64,000 nt of DNA from Amorphoplanes friuliensis DSM 7358 (GTDB lineage Bacteria > Actinomycetota > Actinomycetes > Mycobacteriales > Micromonosporaceae): assembly GCF_000494755.1 (NCBI RefSeq), contig NC_022657.1, positions 4,130,001 to 4,194,000 of the forward strand, in the 5' to 3' direction. Position 1 is the stretch's first letter. The number at the start of each line of letters is the position of its first letter. A program made the position numbers and the translations under genes. The notes under the pieces were generated by a model. It was given only the letters and a program-made list of their open reading frames with translations. It made no database searches and had not been told where the DNA came from. This document shows positions 58,283 to 64,000 of the stretch, piece after piece.

Positions 58283-59170
58283 TCACACGATCGGGCCCGC
58301 CGCGACAGCCTGGAGGCGCACCGCGTCCCGGCCCGGCGGCACCCCGAACATGCGGCGGTATTCGCGGCTGAACTGCGACGGGCTGTCGTAGCCCACGTCG
58401 TGGCCGACGGCGGCGACGTCGTGCGGGTTCGCGATCAGCCGCGTCCGGGCCTGCTGGAGGCGTACCTGTTTCTGGAACTGCAGGGGGCTCATCGTCGTCA
58501 CGGCCCGGAAGTGCCGGTGGAACGACGTGACGCTCATGCCGGCGACCCGCGCCGCGTCCTCGATCCGGAACAGGTCGGCGTAGTGCTCGCGGATCCACCG
58601 GATCGAGCGGGCGACCTGGGAGAGGCGGCTGTCGGCCAGGCCGATCTGCCGGATCATGGCACCCTGCTCGCCGGTGACGAGCCGCCAGAGGATTTCGCGT
58701 TCGGCCGCCGGGGCCAGCACCGGGAGGTCCGCCGGGCGGTCGAGCAGGCGCAGCAGGCGGACGACCGGGTCGAGCAGGTCGTCGGTGGCCTCGCTGACCG
58801 CCAGGCCGGGGACCTCCCGCGGCAGCCGGCGCGAGTCCGCCGTCTCCAGCAGGAGGGTGGCGATCGCTTCGGGCTGGAGGCACATGGCGAAGACCAGGTA
58901 GGGCTCGTCGCGGCTCGCCTCGATCACGTGGGCGGTGACCGGCAGTTCGACGGAGACGACCAGGTACTGCCCGGCGCCGTACTCGAAGACCCGGTCGGCC
59001 AGGATCGTGCGTTTGCGGCCGGACGCGACGATCACGAACACCGGGTCGGACAGCGCCGAGACCGGCTCGGTCGGCCCGTCGGCGCGCAGCAGGACCACGC
59101 CGGGCAGCGGTGGCCCCTCGCGCGGGGCGTGCCGGTCCAGCAGGTCGCGCAGGTCACCGATCAAGGCCAT
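58283..59170 (-). CDS. AraC-family regulator with AraC_N cupin domain
   Basis: 295 residues from the ATG at 59170. TACCGT lies 7 bp upstream on the minus strand, fitting a leaderless message. N-terminal cupin-like domain (about 20-150: PVFVIVASGRKRTILADRVF, YLVVSVELPVTAHVIEA), then double HTH (about 195-285: RIEDAARVAGMSVTSFHRHF, HDVGYDSPSQFSREYRRMFG). Divergent from an aldo-keto reductase gene, a frequent pairing in which the regulator controls the reductase. Confidence 0.9.
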   Translation of the reverse strand: MALIGDLRDLLDRHAPREGPPLPGVVLLRADGPTEPVSALSDPVFVIVASGRKRTILADRVFEYGAGQYLVVSVELPVTAHVIEASRDEPYLVFAMCLQPEAIATLLLETADSRRLPREVPGLAVSEATDDLLDPVVRLLRLLDRPADLPVLAPAAEREILWRLVTGEQGAMIRQIGLADSRLSQVARSIRWIREHYADLFRIEDAARVAGMSVTSFHRHFRAVTTMSPLQFQKQVRLQQARTRLIANPHDVAAVGHDVGYDSPSQFSREYRRMFGVPPGRDAVRLQAVAAGPIV

Positions 59171-59293
59171 GACCGCACGGTACCCCCAAAGTTGGCAGGA
59201 TCGTGCAACCAGCTGACAGTTTCGGTCTACCCCCTCCGCGCCCGTCACGCTGGACTGGAGGCATCGGTTCCACCACGCGAAAGAGGCGAGCAG

Positions 59294-60376
59294 ATGTCAC
59301 TCGATTCCTATGTCTCCCTGGGCCGTTCGGGTCTGCGGATCAGCCCGTTCACGCTGGGCGGCATGACGTTCGGTGAGGACAACGGGTGGGGGTGCAGCCC
59401 GGCCGAGGCCGAGGCGATCATGACGGAGTACCTCGACCGGGGCGGCAACTCGATCGACACCGCGAACATCTACACCAACGGCCACTCCGAGAAGATCATC
59501 GGTGATTTCCTGGCGGCCCGCCCCGGGCTCCGCGACCGGATCGTGCTCGGCACCAAGTTCTTCGGCAATCTCTTCCCGGGCGACCCGAACGGCGGCGGCG
59601 CCGGTCGCAAGGCGATCGTGCACCAGCTCGAGGAGTCGCTGCGCCGTCTGCAGACGGACTTCGTCGACGTCTACTGGGTGCACAACTGGGACCGCACCGC
59701 GCCGATCGAGGAGACGCTGCGGGCGCTCGACGACCTGGTCACCGCCGGCAAGATCCGCTACGTGGGTCTGTCGGACCTGCCGGCCTGGAAGGTGGCCGAG
59801 GCGCAGGTGACCGCGTTCTTCCGGGGCTGGGCGCCCGCGATCGGGCTGCAGGTCGAATATTCGCTGCTGGAGCGCACGGTCGAGGGTGAGCTCATCCCGG
59901 TCGCGCGGGACAAGGGGCTGGGTGTGCTGCCGTGGAGCCCGCTGCGCAGCGGCTTCCTCTCCGGCAAGTTCTCCCGGCGGCGCGCCGGTGCCGTGGACAC
60001 GTTGCGCAGCGGTCTGGTCGGGGTGCCGGGCGAGCACGACTACGACGTCATCGACGTGCTCGAACGCGTCGCGGACGAGGTCGGCGCCACGCCCGCGGCC
60101 GTCGCGCTCGCCTGGGTGCAGGGGCGTCCCGGTGTCACGTCCACTCTGCTCGGTGCGCGGCGGCTGGACCAGCTCAAGAACAACCTGGACGCCGTGGACG
60201 TCCGGCTGGAGGCGGAACACGTCGCCGCGCTGGACGAGGTGTCGGCGCCGAAGCTGAACTTCCCGGCGGAGAACAACAGCCTGCTGGCACCGAACCTGGC
60301 CTTCGCCGGGGCCACGGTCGACGGGCAGCGGACGACGCTGCTGCCCCTCTTCGGTACGGACGGGACGCGGTACTGA
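59294..60376 (+). CDS. aldo/keto reductase
   Basis: 360 residues, (beta/alpha)8 NADPH enzyme with the full tetrad: Asp and Tyr in DTANIYTNG, Lys in LGTKFFGN, His in YWVHNWD. The C-terminal cofactor motif appears in LLGARRLDQLKNNLDAVD. Resembles the YajO/PhdYeF-like group acting on aldehydes and ketones. Controlled probably by the divergent AraC protein. The 176 bp after it hold no gene; a TTG-started gene begins at 60553. Confidence 0.92.
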   Translation: MSLDSYVSLGRSGLRISPFTLGGMTFGEDNGWGCSPAEAEAIMTEYLDRGGNSIDTANIYTNGHSEKIIGDFLAARPGLRDRIVLGTKFFGNLFPGDPNGGGAGRKAIVHQLEESLRRLQTDFVDVYWVHNWDRTAPIEETLRALDDLVTAGKIRYVGLSDLPAWKVAEAQVTAFFRGWAPAIGLQVEYSLLERTVEGELIPVARDKGLGVLPWSPLRSGFLSGKFSRRRAGAVDTLRSGLVGVPGEHDYDVIDVLERVADEVGATPAAVALAWVQGRPGVTSTLLGARRLDQLKNNLDAVDVRLEAEHVAALDEVSAPKLNFPAENNSLLAPNLAFAGATVDGQRTTLLPLFGTDGTRY

Positions 60377-60552
60377 CGCCACCTCACGGCAGGTTCATGG
60401 TCACTCCGGCACGATCACCGATGGAGCCGCCGAATACCCGAGTGTCGCGAACCCGCCACTAAAGGGCAAACCTCACCCGGACCACACATATCGACAAGCA
60501 TTCTTCCCCTCGACGCCGTCAAGCGGCGGTGTCACGAGGGGGAGGAGTCGCT

Positions 60553-61287
60553 TTGAGGGCGGCAACAGTACGGAGATTGTCCTGGGGGCTGGGCATCTCC
60601 ACCGTGACAGCGCTGGCCGCGTTCGGCGTGGCCTCGTGGCAGGCGAACGCGGCACCGCCGTCACCCGGCGGGCCCGGTGTGGCGGCGGAGCAGCCGCGGG
60701 TCTCGGACCCGAGCCCGGCGCCCGAGCAGGCCACGGGGACCGGCAGCGACGCGCTCACCACCGACGAGGTCGGCCGGGCCCGGGCGGTGGCGCTCGCACC
60801 GCTGACCGGAGGCACCGAGGACGTGACCGGGGCGGCCGGGCCGGAGTACCTCTCGGCCGAGCTCGTGACCGACGGCGCCCAGCGGCGCGCCGACGTCTAC
60901 TACTACGACTACCGCGCCGAAAAGCTGATCAAGCAGGTCGTCGACCTCGGCACCGGCAAGGTCACCGGCTCCTACGCCGCCGCCGGGATGCAGCCGCCCG
61001 CCGCGGACCGCGAGGTCGGCACCGCGCTCGACCTGGTGCTCGCTTCCCCGCACGCGGCCGAGCTGCGGGACGGGTACGCCCGGGCGACCGGCAGGACGTA
61101 CTCCGGCAAGGACGACATCGTCGTGACCGCCCACGTCTACAAGGCCCGGCCGGCCGACACCGCGGTGCGGAACTGCGGCAAGCACCGCTGCCTGCAGCTG
61201 ATCGTCCAGGCCGCCGACGGCCCGTTCATCGATCTCAACCAGATCATCATCGACCTTTCCGGGCGCACGGTCGCCCGGCTGAAGTAA
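60553..61287 (+). CDS. exported protein resembling the N-terminal (N2/N3) domains of copper amine oxidase
   Basis: 244 residues from a TTG at 60553 with GGAGGAG at 60541-60547. Signal or anchor at about 5-32 (LSWGLGISTVTALAAFGVAS), then a Pro/Ala linker. Two small alpha/beta units follow: LTTDEVGRARAVALAPL...AEKLIKQVVDLGTGKVTGSY and VGTALDLVLASPHAAELRDGY...RCLQLIVQAADG. The first has the pattern of the N2/N3 domains that precede the catalytic domain of copper amine oxidases. The next gene, 14 bp on, encodes that catalytic domain without them, so the two may form one enzyme. Family link is by pattern only. Confidence 0.6.
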   Translation: MRAATVRRLSWGLGISTVTALAAFGVASWQANAAPPSPGGPGVAAEQPRVSDPSPAPEQATGTGSDALTTDEVGRARAVALAPLTGGTEDVTGAAGPEYLSAELVTDGAQRRADVYYYDYRAEKLIKQVVDLGTGKVTGSYAAAGMQPPAADREVGTALDLVLASPHAAELRDGYARATGRTYSGKDDIVVTAHVYKARPADTAVRNCGKHRCLQLIVQAADGPFIDLNQIIIDLSGRTVARLK

Positions 61288-61301
61288 CGGGGACCGGGGG
61301 C

Positions 61302-62567
61302 ATGAGAACCACCAAGATCATGGCGGCCGTTCTGATCGCGACCGGCGGTCTGATCGGTACGGCGCAGAGCCCCGCCGCCGCGAAGGCACCGGCCCCGGCC
61401 GCGGCCCAGTGTGCGGCGTCCTCGACCGTCAAGGAAACGCTGCCGAACGGCACCACGTGGGAGCTGTGCTGGCGCATCGAGGGCAAGAGCGGGCTGGTCC
61501 TCGAGAACGTCCTGGTCTCCTCGAAGCGCTGGCCGGACCAGGTCAAGGTGCTCAAGTCGGTGACCCTGGCCCAGCTCAACGTGCCCTACGACAGCGGCAA
61601 GACCGAGTACAACGACATCACCGAGTACGGCTTCGGCGGCGAATACCTGCAGACCCTGGCCGGTGACGACTGCAAGGGCGGCTCGGCCCGGGTCGGCTCC
61701 GACGGTGGTGCCGAGCCGACACGGCGCGAGGTGCTGTGTGTCAGCGCGGAGTCGTCCGGGCTGGCGTACCGCCTGCAGAACGACGACTCGGCGACCAAGC
61801 CGTACTCCAAGCAGGGCCACGACCTGGTGCTGCGCGCGCTGAGCAAGGTCGGCTGGTACGAGTACGTCACCGAGTACCGCCTGCACGACGACGGTGAGAT
61901 CTCCGCGCGTCTCGGCGCCACCGGCGATCTGTCCCCGCTGGACTGGGTCGGTGCCGACAAGGGCTGGCCGATCGGCAAGGGCAACAAGGACTTCGCGTCC
62001 AGCCACTACCACAGCGCGTTCTGGCGGGTCGACTTCGATCTGGCCGGGCGGGGCTCCGAGAAGGTCGAGCAGTACGACACCAAGGTCACCGGGCAGGGCG
62101 ACACGTCGGCGGTGCTCAAGACCAGTCGCACGGCCATCACGAACGAGGGCAGCTTCTCCAAGGCCAACCGCCGCTGGTGGCGGGTCGTCAGCCCGATCGC
62201 GAAGAACAAGGACGGCCACGCCCGCTCGTACGAGCTGGTCACCGGTGCCTCCGACGTCTACGAGGCCCACCCGGAGACGACACCGGACGTGACCTTCACG
62301 CAGAACCACGCCTGCGAGAGGTACGCGACCGGCAACGCGGACCCGCAGTGCGCCGGACGCGCGACCATCCTGGACTTCGCCCGCGACAAGGAGAAGATGA
62401 CAAACCCGGTGATGTGGGTGCGCGTCGGCTTCCACCACGTGCCCCGCGACGAGGACCAGAGCCCGATGCCGTTGCACTGGCAGGGTTTCGACCTCGTGCC
62501 CCGTGACTTCACCGAGATCAACCGTCTCGCGCCGGACGCCCTGGCCGACAACAACGGCCAGAACTGA
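61302..62567 (+). CDS. secreted copper amine oxidase catalytic domain
   Basis: 421 residues. Sec signal (about 1-28) and a mature protein equal to the large C-terminal domain of copper amine oxidases. The topaquinone motif NY(D/E)Y reads WYEY (185-188), so the precursor Tyr186 is kept but the Asn is Trp. Copper ligands HYH (H235, H237) and a third His in FHHVPRDEDQSPMPLHW (near 378) are present. It would oxidise primary amines to aldehydes outside the cell. N-terminal domains are absent here and appear to be supplied by the gene 14 bp upstream. Confidence 0.75.
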   Translation: MRTTKIMAAVLIATGGLIGTAQSPAAAKAPAPAAAQCAASSTVKETLPNGTTWELCWRIEGKSGLVLENVLVSSKRWPDQVKVLKSVTLAQLNVPYDSGKTEYNDITEYGFGGEYLQTLAGDDCKGGSARVGSDGGAEPTRREVLCVSAESSGLAYRLQNDDSATKPYSKQGHDLVLRALSKVGWYEYVTEYRLHDDGEISARLGATGDLSPLDWVGADKGWPIGKGNKDFASSHYHSAFWRVDFDLAGRGSEKVEQYDTKVTGQGDTSAVLKTSRTAITNEGSFSKANRRWWRVVSPIAKNKDGHARSYELVTGASDVYEAHPETTPDVTFTQNHACERYATGNADPQCAGRATILDFARDKEKMTNPVMWVRVGFHHVPRDEDQSPMPLHWQGFDLVPRDFTEINRLAPDALADNNGQN

Positions 62568-62628
62568 CGCAGAGCGCCGGGCCCGTCCTTGCCGGGCGGG
62601 CCGGCGCCGCGGTCGAAGGAGATGTGCT

Positions 62629-63216
62629 GTGTCCGTACGGAAAATGGTTGTGGCCCTTGCCCTGCTGGCCCTGACGGGGTGCAGTGCGGAGCAGCCGGCT
62701 GTCGTGCCGGTGGCGGCGACCGTGGCCGCGCCGAACGGTGTCGACGTGCTCTACGCGCAGATGATGGTCGTGCACCATGCGCAAGCGGTGCAGCTGAGCC
62801 GGATCCTCCTGGCCAAGCGGGATGTGCCCGAACGTGTCGCGAACATCGCCGGGTTCATCGCGCAGGACCAGCAGCGGGAGATCGACGAGACCAACGCCTG
62901 GCTGGTCGCGTGGGGGAGGCCGGCGGCTGATCCGGCCGATCCGGTGATCCAGCAGATGCACGGCGGGGACGCCGCCGCGCACGGCATGCTCGGGGCGGAC
63001 CAGTTGCGGGAGGTCGAGGACGCGGCACCGGCCCGCGCGACCGAGCTGTTCCTGCGGCAGATGATCGCGCACCACACCGGGGCGATCACGATGTCCCGCT
63101 CGGTGCTCGAGGACGGCGGGAACGTCTACATCCGGGACCTGGCCGCGCACGTCATCAACGAGCAGACGGCGGAGAACACCGCGATGCGGGCGCTGCTCAG
63201 CCCACCTCGAGGCTGA
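62629..63216 (+). CDS. DUF305 lipoprotein
   Basis: 195 residues from the GTG at 62629 with GAAGGA at 62615-62620. Lipobox LALTGCS. Ferritin-like DUF305 four-helix domain with two His pairs: MMVVHHAQAVQLS and MIAHHTGAITMS. Such proteins are linked to copper or other metal handling, which fits the copper oxidase gene just upstream. The 3' end overlaps the opposing EAL gene by 20 bp. Confidence 0.88.
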   Translation: MSVRKMVVALALLALTGCSAEQPAVVPVAATVAAPNGVDVLYAQMMVVHHAQAVQLSRILLAKRDVPERVANIAGFIAQDQQREIDETNAWLVAWGRPAADPADPVIQQMHGGDAAAHGMLGADQLREVEDAAPARATELFLRQMIAHHTGAITMSRSVLEDGGNVYIRDLAAHVINEQTAENTAMRALLSPPRG

Positions 63217-64000
63217 CCCGGCGGGTCTTGGCGAGCATCTCCTGGAAGTCGCCGGCGGTGACCGGGCGGCTGAAGAAGTACCCCTGGATCGCCGGGCAGT
63301 CGGCCTGCCGCAACGCCTCCCAGTCGGCCAGGTCCTCGACACCCTCGGCGACCACCGACATGTTCAGCGACCGGGCCAGCCACAGCACCGCCGAGATGAT
63401 CGACGCCTTGCGGGGGTCGTCGGCCAGACCGGCGACGAACGAGCGGTCCAGCTTCACGATGTCCGCCGGCACCGACTGCAGCCAGGTCAGCGAGCTGTAC
63501 CCCGTGCCGAAGTCGTCCAGAGCCAGGCGGACGCCCAGCGCCTTGATGGCGTCCAGCCGCTGCTTGAGGTCGACGGAGGTGGACAGCAGCGCCGTCTCGG
63601 TGATCTCCAGGACCAGCCGCGACGGATCGACGAGCGTACTTCCGGCCAGCAGCCGGGCCAGCATCGGCACGAAGTCCGGTTCGGACAGTTGACGCGGGCT
63701 GACGTTCACCGACACGTAGCCGAGCTCGTGGCGCCACTCGGTGAGGTGACGCAGGGCGGTCTCGAGGACGTGCTCGCCGAGCGGCACCACCAGGCCGGTC
63801 TCCTCGGCGGTCGTGATGAAGTGGCCGGGGGCGAGGAGCTCGCCCTCGGTCGTCCACATCCGGACCAGCGCCTCGGCGCCGACGATCAGGCCGGTGGCGG
63901 GGGAGACGATGGGCTGGAACCAGACGGGCAGGGTCGCGAACCGGTCGCCGTCGAGCGCCTGACGCAGCCGCGACTCGGCGACGATGCGCTGCTGCACCGC
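63197..64000 (-). CDS. EAL-domain c-di-GMP phosphodiesterase (5' part outside window)
   Basis: About 267 residues visible; the frame stays open to the window edge, so the GTG at 63997 need not be the start and a GGDEF or sensor part probably lies upstream. The EAL domain is intact: EALVRMW, SVNVSPRQ, LEITETALL, LDDFGTGYSS, IVKLDRSF, VVAEGVED and IQGYFFSRP. All metal and substrate residues are kept, so it should hydrolyse c-di-GMP, unlike the degenerate EAL protein at 53-55 kb. Confidence 0.9.
   Translation of the reverse strand, partial: AVQQRIVAESRLRQALDGDRFATLPVWFQPIVSPATGLIVGAEALVRMWTTEGELLAPGHFITTAEETGLVVPLGEHVLETALRHLTEWRHELGYVSVNVSPRQLSEPDFVPMLARLLAGSTLVDPSRLVLEITETALLSTSVDLKQRLDAIKALGVRLALDDFGTGYSSLTWLQSVPADIVKLDRSFVAGLADDPRKASIISAVLWLARSLNMSVVAEGVEDLADWEALRQADCPAIQGYFFSRPVTAGDFQEMLAKTRRVSLEVG

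Noticed and set aside
1..64000. A secondary-metabolite gene cluster, prophage, or defence island
   Set aside because: No PKS/NRPS, phage structural, integrase, restriction or CRISPR genes were found; the MoxR cassette is the only conflict-like candidate.

Overview
The window is high-GC DNA with GTG and TTG starts, many 4-bp ATGA/GTGA gene overlaps, leaderless genes with a TAnnnT box just before the start codon, F420-type LLM oxidoreductases, DUF574-type methyltransferases and CBM2-tailed cellulases. This points to a mycelial actinomycete, most likely of the Micromonosporaceae (Actinoplanes-like). That placement is inferred from gene content; no 16S gene is present.

1-19 kb, polysaccharide degradation. 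A GH42 beta-galactosidase, a secreted DNRLRE-phosphatase, an MFS transporter with a beta-propeller protein, an ECF sigma factor with a membrane-anchored partner, and a TPR-GGDEF protein precede a compact cellulolytic locus. A GH5_8 mannanase-CBM2 gene diverges from a GH74-CBM2, CBM2-GH48 and AA10-CBM2 operon. Each side has a CebR-type 14-bp operator at its promoter.

18-24 kb, sugar uptake. A LacI repressor gene diverges from a ytfQ-ytfR-ytfT-yjfF type (galactofuranose-class) ABC transporter. Two near-identical LacI-type operators lie between them.

24-36 kb. A deaminase/LLM/MFS operon, a TetR-regulated DHA2 efflux pump, a DinB protein, and a Zur-controlled mrf-rpmE2 operon (zinc-sparing ribosomal protein L31) are followed by a four-gene, fully translationally coupled cassette: zinc-ribbon SDR, leucine-rich-repeat protein, MoxR AAA ATPase, and HExxH-VWA protein.

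36-43 kb. A PaoABC/YagTSR-type molybdenum hydroxylase operon carries a frameshifted xdhC-like maturation gene and a divergent TetR with two direct-repeat operators.

36-52 kb, tRNA-like genes. Four minus-strand tRNA-like genes share almost the same body but differ in the anticodon loop. There is also one deletion remnant and a separate tRNA-Tyr-like gene. They sit among an ankyrin protein, a secreted lyase-like protein, phosphoesterases, zwf, an Ala/Glu-rich anchored protein and a GlxA-type regulator.

52-64 kb, signalling and oxidoreductases. A sigma-like gene broken by a perfect 22-bp tandem duplication is coupled to a catalytically degenerate GGDEF-EAL protein and a DUF574 methyltransferase. 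An IS5-family remnant, an LLM enzyme, an AraC/aldo-keto reductase pair, a copper amine oxidase apparently split over two genes, a DUF305 lipoprotein and an intact EAL domain cut by the window edge follow.
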